From contig JAWRVZ010000582.1 of the NCBI GenBank assembly GCA_037043235.1, positions 62,001-126,000 of the forward strand: a stretch of DNA of 64,000 bases, given 5' to 3'. Both the position numbers and the translations under genes were made by a program. This document shows, piece after piece, positions 20,849 through 31,821 of the stretch. Origin of the DNA: Rhodeus uyekii. Lineage: Eukaryota; Chordata; Actinopteri; Cypriniformes; Acheilognathidae. A model generated the notes under the pieces. The model saw only the letters and a list, made by a program, of their open reading frames with translations. It was not told the DNA's origin and did not search any database. Each line of letters starts with the position of its first letter. Positions within the stretch are counted from its first letter, which is position 1.

Positions 20849-23070
20849 GGGGCCAAGCACCGAAGGTGCGGAGGCACCTATTGTTTCTGTTCTTCTTCTT
20901 CTTCTTCTTCTTCTTCTTCTTCTTCTTCTTCTTCTTCTTCTTCCGCCATGAAAGTCTATGGCAGCCCATAGAACCGCTTGCGGGAAAATGATGAAAGTTA
21001 GCAGACTCATTAAGGACAGTCCAATCATTGACCATAGAAAAATTGAAGTCTCTAACTCAATATCTCTAGCGCCACCAACTGTCCAAAGTTGCACTCACGT
21101 TTACATTATTAACTCTTGAACCACAAGGCCTATAAACAAAATTCTTGTATCCACTGATTCCTTGGCTTACGACGATTCGATTGCACCCTATGACGTCATT
21201 TTCCGTCATGAAATTTCTCCCGCCATTTTTTATTTTATGAAAAACCTACTTTTTCGAACTCCTCCTAGGCCGTCTGTCCGATTTTCACGAAAATTGAACC
21301 ACATCATCTCCAGACCATGTTGACAAAAATTTATTCAAAGAAAGTTGATTCGTCAAACCGTTTACGAATAACTCACGAAAGAATCCGATGTAATTGTCAC
21401 AAAAATGAAATTGAGGCAACACATAAGCGTTTTCTGACCAAACTAGGTGGCTGTTATGTCAATCAAGATCTGAGGCTACCTGCAGAGTTTTGGCGCTTTG
21501 CCCCCTAGTGGTCAGGAGATATGAAAAAGTGACATTTTTCCTTATAACTCCTGAACGCTTTGTCCAAAAATCATAAAACTCTATAGATTCAGTGCATCAT
21601 GCCGAGTCGTGCGATACCAAATTTTCCCATATCGGCCATTTAGAGCGTCGGCCATTTTGAATATTGTCATAAATTGCTATATTTAACAAACGGATTGGTG
21701 TATTGTTACGAAACTCAATTTTTGTCTTTGGCACCTAACCTTGATACGACTCAAAAAGTTTCGAGGAAGCACCACCTTGTGGTCAAAAGTTATAACCAAA
21801 TTTACAAATTTGCTAATAATTTTTGATGACGTCAACCTATTGTAAAACAAATGGTCTCAATGTGTTCATTGGCTCAAGCCGAGAGCACAGATACCAAATA
21901 TGTCATATTCGGTCAAACTTCCTGTTTGCCATGTTGTTTTGCTTTAAAAACTTACTTTTTCGAACTCCTTCCACACCGTTGGTCCAATTTTCACCAAAAT
22001 TGAATCACATCATCTTCAGACCATGGTGACAAAAAGTTATAGAAATGAAGTTGATTCGCCAAACTGTTTTCGATAAAATTGCGAACGAATTTGACCAAAT
22101 GGCCACCAAATAAAGCAAGGTGTATATCTCCGCAATGCATTAGCATATTCTGGCCAAACTTTCTGTGTGTCATTTCAATCATGATCTGAGGCTACCTGCA
22201 GAGTTTTAGCACAGTGCAATCTAGTGGTCCAGAGATATAAACAAAGTGGTGCTTCTGCTTATAGCAGCTTTGCTTATCACTTATGAAAATAAAACTTGAA
22301 ATGTCAACTACAGCCACTAGATGTCAGCAGAATAATACTCAAAGTGTCATTTGCCCTTTTCACGTTGATGAAAATGATACATTAAGGAAAAGTAGTCAAT
22401 TCATCATTTAGTTTTATTCAAAAGTTCTGTTGTTTTTACTATTACTATAAAAATAAACCTCTTCATAAGGAATAAAAAAAAACTTCTAAGAATTTAATAA
22501 TAATAGGTTGTTGTTTTCTATTAACAACTGTTTAAATTAATTAAAACAGACTAATAAAGAAAATACTGATATGTGTATTATTGTAAATCAAATCATACAA
22601 TGATTAATTTGGCTTGAACTACATTGGATCTACAGGGTTTATCTTTCCCATTTTAAAAATGCACGTATTAAGTAGACTGTCAGTGTATGCTTAAAGTAAA
22701 ATTATTTGAAAAAAAATTAATTTCAGGGACAAAGGGTTTTCTCTCTGGCCAAGTGCTTTGATGTCAAAATGACTTTAATGCTCTATATCAGCAATGCTTT
22801 ACCCAATTGACACCAAACTTTGAGTGTCATTGTCACCTCACTCTGGACATACCACATGATTTGACACATCAGTTTGGTTACGGCGGTTGAACCTGATAAA
22901 ACGTTAAATTGAATTTCTAAAGACCGTATTGATGATTTTTCAGCCATTTAGTCTGAAGTCATATTGATCTTTAGATTCTTACTTCTGTTGGTCTGATGCT
23001 GCCAGCCATGTCGGCATGACTTTTAATACCCTCTTTGTGCTTGGCCCCGTGATGGCTGCTTGCAGCTATA
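20849..23070 (+). mobile_element. Unidentified 2.2-kb repeat with GGGGCCAAGCAC ends
   Basis: The left end is GGGGCCAAGCACCGAAGGTG and the right end contains GTGCTTGGCCCC (23037-23048), a 12-bp inverted repeat. The interior is A/T-rich, without a coding frame of note. Related sequence lies reversed at about 48100-48857, so it is a dispersed family. I see internal repetition: GATCTGAGGCTACCTGCAGA at about 21466 and 22182, and two similar 'CGAACTCCT' blocks at 21256 and 21961. I infer a non-autonomous DNA transposon. No target duplication was found and I do not name a superfamily. Confidence 0.55.
20888..20943. repeat. (TTC)n microsatellite
   Basis: About 18 TTC units close to the left end of the 2.2-kb repeat. 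Open frames through it encode poly-Ser or poly-Lys/Arg and are artefacts. Confidence 0.95.
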
Positions 23071-23329
23071 TTTGAAACTGTTATTGTTTGATTTCAGTTC
23101 TCCACCTATGGATGCATGTTCCAAGTTCCTTGTTCAGTGTTCCTAGATTTTGCACTAACTGAGTGACGTTCTATTTAAAGTTGTTTTCCGTGTTGTTAAT
23201 ACAGAGTTGCAAATTTGCTCGCTGCCTCCTTGTGATTCTCCAGGATCTGGCGGGTAAGACCTGAGATAAGGCAGCGCCTGTCTCACTCCCTGCGGTCAGA
23301 TCCATTTGCGAACCCCAGGACCTGGATCA
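23071..23329. other. Non-coding segment between repeats
   Basis: No gene seen. The last 100 bases (about 23240-23329) have GC-rich words similar to the start of DIRS gag regions. Confidence 0.35.
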
Positions 23330-23475
23330 CCGCAGAGCCTCAGCTGAAAGCGGGACCCGAGCCCTGAAGAGCGCGAGCCTGGGCAGACTCTTTCAAGGAA
23401 TTTGTGTTGCATTGAACGCAGCGTCTCATTTCCCCTTCAAAGAATTATAGTTACATACTTAACCTGAGACTTTAT
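23330..23475 (+). mobile_element. Degenerate DIRS terminus
   Basis: The sequence has GAACGCAGCGTCTCATTTCC and ends in AACCTGAGAC, a worn version of the DIRS right-end motif (GACGCAGTGTCTCGTTCCCC ... AGCCTGAGACG) seen at 36.3 kb. No coding remains. I read it as the relic of a fourth, older DIRS copy. Confidence 0.55.
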
Positions 23476-23849
23476 TACCTGTTGAACTGAACCAATGACC
23501 TTCCCTAATGTTGTCATTGTGTGATGAGCTGTTTTGAGTATGGTAATCCCTATTTCTTAAAAACATTGCAGCATGCGTATTTTGCAACATTATTCCTTTT
23601 GTTCTGTTTTTTTTTTTACTTTCTATTTACTAGTAATTTAACCGAAATTGAAACTTTGCATAAATTAAAAAGTAAAATTACATAGAGCTACAAGAAATTA
23701 GCTACCTCAAAAATGTACTCTTAAATGTAAGGTGTTTTAAACACACAAAGACATATTTACTCAACATTTTACACTAGGTTTTAGTAGTGTATATATTTTC
23801 CACCACAGGATATAAGAGACTGGTGTGGACATGCCACGCACGGTGAATT

Positions 23850-23945
23850 CACACACACTTTGCCGTTTTCCTGTGACCACTGTAAAGCTGCTTTGAAACA
23901 ATGTGTGCTGTAAATAAAGGTGACTTCACTTGACTTAACTTAATA
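23850..23945 (+). mobile_element. L2 LINE 3' tail fragment
   Basis: CTGCTTTGAAACAATGTG followed by AATAAAGGTGACTTCACTTG matches the 3' end of the L2 at about 2870-3848. Only about 100 bp remains. Confidence 0.7.
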
Positions 23946-24639
23946 TTAAATTATTCTCAGGAGACCCATTGACCCGGAAGTCATGCCTTCTGAAAGACCT
24001 CATAAGTGTAGATTCACTCAGTGGAACAAATTTGTTTTGTAAATAACACATCTGAAATGAATGATTACCTTGTAGGGTCCAAAACAGCCTCCAAAACCAA
24101 GTTTGGATTGCAACATTGTTCAAAAACACGAACACATTTGCTTGTACTGTGGTAAACACAATTGAAACGTCTATACAGCCTCCAGAATCATTGGAGTCAA
24201 AGGGCTTTGCTCCTGCTAGTGTCATCGGCTATCCCCAAAATGTATTCATGCAGCCAAAAGACAATCTGACGGATCAACGTATAATAACATTTAAAAATTC
24301 TAACCGATTCAACACTTAAGTACATCAGTATGTATCTTATCTTTTACTTAACCTGATTGAATTGCCTCATTATCAAACTAGTTATCTAACACTATGTTAT
24401 CAGTGGCCAACAAATGAATGGACCTGCAATATTCATGCAAATACAATGTGGAATAAAATCAAACTATTGTACTTTAAAACACTGTTCAGGGTTTATCTAA
24501 CCCTGTTTAATAAAACATAAGCCTATTCTTCCATCTTCTGCTTATACTTTATATTGATAGAGTTTTCATTTCTTGTCCTCAAACAGATGGCACCAATTTG
24601 CTTATTTTTAAGTCAACAAACTGCGATTTGACGATTATT

Positions 24640-25410
24640 TTGTTATTATCAATAAACAGCCAACAAATTATAATCACATGTTCTCCAACTACACTTTCCA
24701 TAAAAACCATCAGAGCAGCCCAAAAATCAAAAGTATTCAAAAGTCAAGTCAACCTCAGCAACTAAAGCAAACCCTGATCTCCTTAATGGTGACTTCAAAC
24801 TAAACTTTTTAAATGAAACATTGACCTCTAAACCTCTGTTGATACTCAATAAGAATCTTTTGTGGATGTACATAAATAAAGCCAAACTGGTTAGTAATAG
24901 GTGAAGTTTTTAATGCTGTTTGAGACGTTTTATAATCCTTCTCTCTTGAGATCAATTTAATCTGCCGTCTTGCGTTTAAACCGTATCTTTAAAAAAAATT
25001 ATACAAGCATTTCCTCAACTGTTTCTTATCTGTGTTTTTTTCGTGCCATCCAGTCAGACAGGTTCTGAAGGTTTCAGGGTGTTTCTTGTGGTTCACTGGT
25101 AATACCTAAAGAAGCTGTAAAATGAAAGAACTCTGCTAACTGTGTTTATTTATAGGGTGTCATATGACAATAAGTCACACTCTTAATCACTTGACTTGGC
25201 AGTAAGAAAGTGAAAGTGCATTCAACCTCTTATTATATCGTGGCAGAATGCTTAAATTTTTTTTACCCGTATTATCATAATTAAAAGCAAGTTTGGAAGC
25301 AAGTTTTAAAAACACGAACATATTTGCTTGTAATGTGGTAAACACAATTGAAATGTATATACAGCCTCCAGAATCAATGGGGTCAAAGGGCGTTGTTGCT
25401 GCTAGTCAAA
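24640..25410 (-). repeat. Duplicated block, copy 1 (carries a leftward promoter)
   Basis: Closely matches 28078-28795 in the same orientation, including CAATAAACAGCCAACAAATT at the left side. Its right 120 bp (25290-25410) also resembles 24100-24215. The block contains an ISRE and TATA box directed to the minus strand. No coding exon of a GVIN-type gene is found to its left in this window. Confidence 0.85.
25106..25217 (-). promoter_or_regulatory. Predicted interferon-responsive promoter, leftward copy 1
   Basis: The ISRE is GAAAGTGAAAGT at 25206-25217, a perfect GAAA-NN-GAAA match. On the minus strand a TATA box (CTATAAATAAA, 25155-25145) follows after a gap of 52 nt to its ATAAATA core. 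A possible splice donor TTTAG|GTATTA lies at 25106/25105, about 40 nt downstream of the TATA box. The same spacing occurs at 28.6 and 29.2 kb. Function is inferred, and the downstream exon is not known. Confidence 0.65.
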
Positions 25411-25419
25411 ATATTTTGA

Positions 25420-26335
25420 CTAATTTGTCAACATGTTTCATCCCATGAACGGGGTTGTTTTATTGGGCATATTTACCAGATCAAAATGCTGCTTAAAACT
25501 TTATAGAAATAAAATCTAAGGCAACTTTCAACAACATCTAAGTAAAAGTTTTACTTTAAGGCTTTTTACTGTTTAATGAAAATGATACTTACTGTTAAAT
25601 TTAAGCAAAATCATTGTTCAGATGTTATTAGAATAGTCTTCTAGGAAGATAAATGGAAGAACCGATTTTAATAAAACTTTAAAGACTTAATGTGAAAGAT
25701 CTACTTTAAAATGTTAAGTGCATGTTTTGAAATAAATTTAGTATGAACAAACATTCACTCTGGAAAGTCAGAGGGCATTTAAGAACACATCATGGGAACT
25801 TGGGCCTCAGAGGTGAATTTCACCTGCAAACTTGATGATTGAATTCATGTGAGGAGATCTCTCTGGAGATTTAGGAACGTGGAACATGCATCCACAAGTG
25901 CAGAACTGACATCAAACAGTAACAGTTTCAACGATCGACAGGACATGGGAATACGAGAGGGCTTTTAAACTTGTTTTTGTTTTAGATCTTAAACTCGGCG
26001 TTCGTTTATATTATTAAATACAAAATTTGATTATTTAATACACTGTAATCGTTAGCTTTAATCTAAGTCGCTAAACGCGTTAGCATTGTGCTATCTTACT
26101 GTCCGTGCATACAGCGTTTTCTCACTCTCGCCTTTTTTTCCCGACTTCATCAAACAACTGGTCAACAAGTTGGATCAACACACGCGGTGAGTCATGTCAT
26201 CTTCTCTAGTAATTGCTACGTGCACTTCCTGCTTCATGCATAGTCTGTCTGTCTCTGTCAGCTGTGAAGGCTTCACATGTGATAAATGTAGGGACGCACC
26301 CACTGAGAAACCTGTTTAAAGTACCCTAGTGATTG
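25420..26335. other. AT-rich non-coding stretch
   Basis: No gene, RNA gene or named repeat supported. It lies between the first promoter block and the Tc1/mariner element. Confidence 0.5.
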
Positions 26336-26337
26336 TA

Positions 26338-27881
26338 CAGGGAGTGCAGAATTATTAGGCAAATGAGTATTTTGACCACATCATCCTCGTTATGCATGTT
26401 GTCTTACTCCAAGCTGTATAGGCTGGAAATCCTACTACCAATTAAGCATATTAGGTGAAGTGCATCTCTGTAATGAGAAGGGGTGTGGTCTAATGACATC
26501 AACACCCTATATCAGGTGTGCATAATTATTAGGCAACTTCCTTTCCTTTGGCAAAATGGGTCAAAAGAAGGACTTGACAGGCTCAGAAAAGTCAAAAATA
26601 GTGAGATATATTGCAGAGGGATGCAGCAGTCTTAAAATAGCAAAGCTTCTGAAGCGTGATCATCGAACAATAAAGCGTTTCATTCAAAATAGTCAACAGG
26701 GTCGCAAGAAGCGTGCGGAAAAACCAAGGCGCAAAATAACTGCCTGTGAACTGAGAAAAGTCAAGCGTGCAGCTGCCAAGATGCCACTTGCCACCAGTTT
26801 GGCCATATTTCAGAGCTGCAACATCACTGGAGTGCCCAAAAGCACAAGGTGTGCAATACTCAGAGATATGGCCAAGGTAAGAAAGGCAGAAAGTCGACCA
26901 CCACTGAACACTAAGACACACAAGCTGAAACGTCAAGACTGGGCCAAGAAATATCTCAAGACTGATTTTTCTAAGGTTTTATGGACTGATGAAATGAGAG
27001 TGAGTCTTGATGGGCCCGTGGCTGGATTGGTAAAGGGCAGAGAGCTCCAGTCCGACTCAGACACCAGCAAGGTGGAGGTGGAGTACTGGTTTGGGCTGGT
27101 ATCATCAAAGATGAGCTTGTGGGGCCTTTTCGAGTTGAGGATGGAGTCAAGCTCAACTCCCAGTCCTCCTGCCAGTTTCTGGAAGACACCTTCAAGCAAT
27201 GGTACAGGAAGAAGTCTGCATCCTTCAAGAAAAACATGATTTTCATGCAGGACAATGCTCCATCACACAGCGTACTCCACAGCGTGGCTGGCAAGAAAGG
27301 GTATAAAAGAAGAAAATCTAATGATATGGCCTCCTTGTTCACCTGATCTGAACCCCATTGAGAACCTGTGGTCCATCATCAAATGTGCGATTTACAAGGA
27401 GGGAAAACAGTACACCTCTCTGAACAGTGTCTGGGAGGCTGTGGTTGCTGCTGCACGCAATGTTGATGGTGAACAGATCAAAACACTGACAGAATCCATG
27501 GATGGCAGGCTTTTGAGTGTCCTTGCAAAGAAAGGTGGCTATATTGGTCACTGATTTGTTTTTGTTTGGTTTTTGAATGTCAGAAATGTATATTTGTGAA
27601 TGTTGAGATGTTATATTGGTTTCACTGGTAAAAATAAAGAATTGAAAAGGGTATAAATTTGTTTTTTGTTAAGTTGCCTAATAATTATGCACAGTAATAG
27701 TCACCTGCACACACAGATATCCCCCTAAAATAGCTAAAACTAAAAACTACTTAAAATATTGATACAAAAATATTCAGCTTTGATATTAATGAGTTTTTGT
27801 GTTCAGTGAGAACATGGTTGTTGTTCAATAATAAAATTAATCCTCAAAAATACAACTTGCCTAATAATTCTGCACTCCCTG
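26338..27881 (+). mobile_element. Tc1/mariner DNA transposon, 1544 bp
   Basis: It starts CAGGGAGTGCAGAATTATTA and ends with the complement (…TAATAATTCTGCACTCCCTG), with TA on both sides (26336-26337 and 27882-27883). Related sites lie inside, GCATAATTATTAGGCAAC at about 26519-26538 and its reverse at about 27672-27692, so each end has an outer and an inner site. This double-site layout is typical of some Tc1-like elements. The transposase between them is frameshifted. Confidence 0.95.
26556..27554 (+). pseudogene. Tc1-like transposase, frameshifted
   Basis: The start ATG at 26556 opens a paired-like helix-turn-helix (DLTGSEKSKIVRYIAEG, SSLKIAKLLKRDHRTIKRFI). It continues to the first catalytic Asp in VLWTDEMRVSLDGP. 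The frame shifts near 27119. The second frame has VEDGVKLNSQSSCQFLEDTF and the second Asp in IFMQDNAPSH, then shifts again near 27290. The last frame has SPDLNPIENLWSIIK, whose Glu or Asp completes the catalytic triad, and stops at 27554. About 330 residues in total, the usual Tc1 length. All catalytic motifs survive and two frameshifts break it. Confidence 0.93.
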
Positions 27882-27883
27882 TA

Positions 27884-28060
27884 GACGTGAAGGACTATAA
27901 TGTGTTAAGAGATCGTGCAGGTACTGTGGAGCTAAACTATTTAATGTTTTGTAAGTAATTAGCAAGATTTTAAAATGTATTCGGTGTTTAATAGGAAGCC
28001 AGTGCAGGTTTGACTGTTCAGTTGACTGTTCGCCGGTTCCCACCTCCTTCCTCCCTGAAC
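27884..28060 (-). pseudogene. LINE RT C-terminal fragment
   Basis: The minus-strand frame includes LHWLPIKHRIHFKILLITYK and LNSLAPQYLHDLL, the same C-terminal motif as other L2-type RTs here. About 60 residues remain. It sits between the Tc1 element and the second duplicated block. Confidence 0.7.
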
Positions 28061-28077
28061 AAAGAACCGTGTTACAG

Positions 28078-28795
28078 TTATTATCAATAAACAGCCAACA
28101 AATTCTAATCACATGTTCTCCAACTACACTAGCCATAAAAACGATAAGAGCAACCAAAAAAAACTAAAGCATTAAAAAGGCAAGTCACCCTCCGCAACTA
28201 AAGCGAACCCTGATCTCCTTAATGGTGACTTCATACTAAACTTTTAAAATGAAACATCAACCTCTAAACCTCTATTGATACTTAATAAGAATTTTTTGTG
28301 GATGTACATAAATAAAGCCAAACTGGTTAGTAATAGGTGAAGTTAGTAATGCTGTTTGAGACGTTTTTTTAATCATTCTCTCTTGAGATCAATTTAATCT
28401 GCTGTCTTGCGTTTAAACCATTTCTTTAAAAAAAATTATACACGCATTTCCTCAACTGTTTCTTGTCTGTGTTTTAAAGTTTCTGTTTTTCTGTGACATC
28501 CAGTCAGACAGGTTCTGAAGGTTTCAGGGTGTTTCTTGTGGTTCACTGGTAATACCTAAAGAAGCTGTAAAATGAAAGAACTCTGCTAACTGTGTTTATT
28601 TATAGGGTGTCATATGACAATAAGTCACACTCTTAATCACTTGACGTGGCAGTAAGAAAGTGAAAGTGCATTCAACCTCTCATTATATCGTGGCAACATG
28701 CTTAAAATGTTTTAACCAGTATTGTCATAATTAAAAGCAAGTTTGGATTGCAACAGCAAGTTTGTACTGTGGTAAACACAAATGAAACCTATATA
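28078..28795 (-). repeat. Duplicated block, copy 2 (carries a leftward promoter)
   Basis: Direct repeat of 24640-25410, with small indels (for example an extra AAGTTTCTGTTTTTC near 28470). The Tc1 element lies between the two copies. Its upstream side faces the rightward GVIN promoter, about 560 bp away, so the two promoters are head to head. Confidence 0.85.
28556..28667 (-). promoter_or_regulatory. Predicted interferon-responsive promoter, leftward copy 2
   Basis: ISRE GAAAGTGAAAGT at 28656-28667 and, on the minus strand, TATA box CTATAAATAAA at 28605-28595, with the same 52-nt gap as in the other copies. A matching splice donor TTTAG|GTATTA lies at 28556/28555. No leftward coding exon is recognised downstream, so it is either an orphan promoter or drives a non-coding RNA. 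Confidence 0.65.
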
Positions 28796-29231
28796 TATAT
28801 GTCACCTGATTTGACATAGAGATGGAGTAAAGCAACGAATTCTCTTTTCAAGTGCTTCTGAAAATGATTTTTCATGCAAGAATTTGAATTGTCACACAAA
28901 GACATAAAGCCTACCAGCCAAGTGTATGCTGGGTAACAGCATATTTATTCAACCGATTTGTTCAAAGCAGCTGATTCATTTAGTAAATGAACACCGCAGC
29001 GTGTTGCTCAGAAACACACAACAGTTATTAATTAAACTTGAAAACCTGTCTGTCTGGATGTGATGCAAAAACAAGATACTTTACTAAACAGACTTTTTCC
29101 TTTGTTTTAAACACAAATGCACACACATTAAAATATATGTGAATTATTAATTTAATAAGGACAGAAAAATCAAATCTCAAATAGCACAAAAGTTCAACAG
29201 CTCTGCTCAAATCAGCTTGACAGAATAACAC

Positions 29232-29376
29232 ACTTTCATTTTCTCTCTGCCTTGTCACGTGATTAAGAATGTGACACCTTGTCACACCACTCCTCATAAA
29301 TAGACACGCATGCAGCAGAGAATTTTCATTTCCAGCTCATAACCAAATTGATGATCCAGAAAGGGAAGACGTCCAG
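29232..29376 (+). promoter_or_regulatory. Predicted interferon-responsive promoter of the GVIN-like gene
   Basis: On the minus strand, 29232-29243 reads GAAAATGAAAGT, an exact GAAA-NN-GAAA match. A TATA-like ATAAATA lies at 29296-29302, 52 nt after the ISRE. The sequence GTGATTAAGA(A/G)TGTGAC between them is also shared with the two leftward copies, so the three are homologous. Transcription would start near 29325-29330. The large coding exon downstream is of a family known to be induced by interferon, which agrees with the ISRE. Confidence 0.72.
29325..29376 (+). other. Predicted 5' UTR exon 1 of the GVIN-like gene
   Basis: It lies about 25 nt downstream of the TATA box and ends in GACGTCCAG|GTATGA, a good splice donor. 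Joined to the acceptor at 37446/37447 it would put the first ATG of the coding exon at 37455. The ATG at 29351 is in a frame that does not continue into the GVIN frame, so I treat this exon as untranslated. The start position is an estimate. Confidence 0.6.
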
Positions 29377-30290
29377 GTATGATTACGTTACTTTTAATGA
29401 TGAAATGATGTGTGTGTGTGTCTGTGTATTGTGTATGTATAATGTTTATGGTGTCATATTCATAATTACATCATTCTTTTCTAGGTTATGTCGATTCCAA
29501 TGTGTTTTATTTCAGAGTTTTACCAAGCAAAGTATGTTGTTCTAGCATAAATCATCTGGTTTATACTCAAAATCAAAAATTAAAACAAATAGAGTTAAAC
29601 CTTAAACAGTAAGCAAACCAAAGTCAGCAGTTTCTTTTCAGGATCAGACTATATCATTGGGCAACACTACAACAGAACAAAACACCTGAAGAACAATCTG
29701 AAGTCAATCTAGAGATATAGTTTTTATTTAAAAAAATGTCAAATATTAAAATACGATGACGACAGCTTAATAAACAACAGTAGGACACTTTACAGTAAAA
29801 GTAATTTGTGTTTGTAATGATTTACATATAAAGAAAACAAAGGCTCAAGTCTCAACATCAAGGACAACACACTAACAGGCAGGTTACGATATTGTTTGGT
29901 GTTTTTGTAGCAAATTTAGCTCAAGGGGTATATGAATAATTAATCATAACTCATCATACTTAATTATAATAATTTTTTTATCAGTCAATTAAGCTAACTT
30001 GAATTCATATGAATCAATATGATAACCAATAAAGCTGTTCGTCCAGCAAAGAGTCAGTATTGCTCATCTATCAATTCTTCTGAACAAATAGCTTAATACA
30101 ATAATGAAAAATAACTTTTCTAGCATGGAGCTCTGATTACAATATTTTAACTGACATCGATGTATACATAGACCAGAATAAACTTACAAGAAGGTCATAT
30201 ATATTGTGCACAAAGTTTCATAAACTAAACACATAACTAATCTCGAACAATCACATACACACAAAACATGCATACATGGGAAATGGTAAA
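29377..30290 (+). other. Intron 1 of the GVIN-like gene, unique part
   Basis: AT-rich intronic sequence with a short GT-rich tract (29409-29440). No exon or named repeat seen. The whole intron would run to 37446. Confidence 0.5.
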
Positions 30291-30299
30291 GTGAAAAGT

Positions 30300-30560
30300 A
30301 AACAGGAACAGAACATGAAACTTACAGAAAAAAAAGAGTAATTTGTGCTAAAAGCTGGATACACAAACTACAGAGAATGAGGAGAATATCATACACGACT
30401 AAACATTCAACAACTGAAAAAGACAGAGGAATACAAGGAAAGATGGGAACAAGTGACAAGACTAACGAGGAAAGTGATGACACGACAGGTGAGGGAAATG
30501 ACACAGGGAAGCACACGGAAGGAAACAGGAAGAGTGAAGAGACACAACATGACTGTGACA
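30300..30560 (-). repeat. Putative 3' LTR of the gag-only element
   Basis: Matches 36345-36638 with about 10-15% difference by eye and a few indels. Its minus-strand start is TGTCACAGTCATG at 30560. Its lower limit is not clear. Confidence 0.65.
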
Positions 30561-30570
30561 GAATGCTCCC

Positions 30571-31494
30571 TCTCGCAAGGCATAACCTCATGCCGTAAGA
30601 GGAATACCTTGCAGAAGGAGGGGAAACACGAGGAGGACCAGACAAACTAGACAAGGGTGAGAGCCTGGGGGACATGTAGGAGTCAGGATGGTCTCCAGGG
30701 TGGTGAGACATGGGAGCGTGGTTTTTTCTACCCGTCATCAAGACACATTTATAGGTACCCCAAAAAAAGTTTTTAGGTAAAATCCCCAGGTTGCCAGCGG
30801 GAGTAAGCTTGAGGGGAGCCAGCAGGGTGAGGAGCTTGGGTTTGGGGAAGAGTTCAGTGAGCTTGGGTTCTTTCAAGGAAGGAGGGAGCAGAGGAATCAC
30901 GGGCTTGGGAGCTGGTTTGGGCAGATTTTGCGCTGGTGCAGATTGGAGAGCAGCGGGAGCTGATGCAGATTCATGAGCGAATGAGAGTACAGGTGCAGGT
31001 TGGCATCCAACGGACACTGGAGCGGGCTGGAGAGCAGCGGGTGCTGACACAGGTTGACAAGCGGAGGATGCTGGTCCATAATGTTGAACAGCAGGTGCTG
31101 GTACAGACTGCCAAGGAGCAGGTGTTGTCGCAGACTGATGAGTTGATGACTCTGGAGAGGTGACTGAAGAGGATGAGACAGACCAGGTTTGCTGTCTGGA
31201 TCAGGGATAGACACTTTCCAGACACTTAATAACGGCTTCCCGCCAGATAAGTCTGGTGGTTTTGGAAAAGTTTATCGGATAGCTCACCCCAATCCAGAAT
31301 AGTGGCTTCAGCGTAGCGTTGTCGAAGGGAGTGAAATCCAAGGCATATTTGATGAATTCAGATCCTATTGTACTGACCGTGGCAAATCGTCTGTAATAAC
31401 AATCCATTCTCCAGCGATCATTTAGTCGATTGTTGGTGACCGCGCAGGTCAGTTGTTCTGTCAGTGTGAGTAGTGGATGAAGGAGTTCTTTCAT
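30571..31494 (-). pseudogene. Gag-like ORF of the non-autonomous LTR element
   Basis: The frame at 31201-31494 reads LNDRWRMDCYYRRFATVSTI, FIKYALDFTPFDNATLKPLF and WREAVIKCLESVYP. A proline- and alanine-rich tail follows in a second frame (30571-31050; LQPAPVSVGCQPAPV, PKPAPKPVIPLLPPSLKE). The first part has the composition of a capsid-like domain. I could not place it in a named gag family. It begins right at the DIRS-B junction, so its true N-terminus may have been separated by that insertion. Confidence 0.5.
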
Positions 31495-31821
31495 GGGAAC
31501 TCGAGCTGCGTCAAAGCGTTAGGGGAAATACCTTGACGTCAGTCACGTGAAGATGTGTGCAACCCGTCGTGGGTCAGTGACGTCATGAACAGAGCATAAA
31601 AGTGCACCGGAACCCGGAAGTGACAGTGTGCTTGCGTTTAGAACACCTTCTAGTTTAAAAATCAGGGACTGGAGTGTGTGTTTGTGTGATATGGTGACTG
31701 AGCAGAAGTTTAGACCGTGTGTTTTTCTCTCTCTTCGTTTTGTTACGGGCAGGGATACACACAGACTGTGCGTTGTCTGCCTGAGAGCGGAGCATGCTCG
31801 GTCAGCGCTCGAGGATAGCAG

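Noticed and set aside
20826..21094. Open frames with poly-Ser, poly-Lys or poly-Arg
   Set aside because: They arise from the (TTC)n microsatellite.
29348..29545. A 65-aa frame starting in exon 1
   Set aside because: It reads through the predicted splice donor into a GT-rich intron and does not join the GVIN frame.
30322..31050. A 242-aa Pro-rich frame as a host gene
   Set aside because: It continues the gag-like region between two LTR-like repeats, so it is more likely part of a mobile element.
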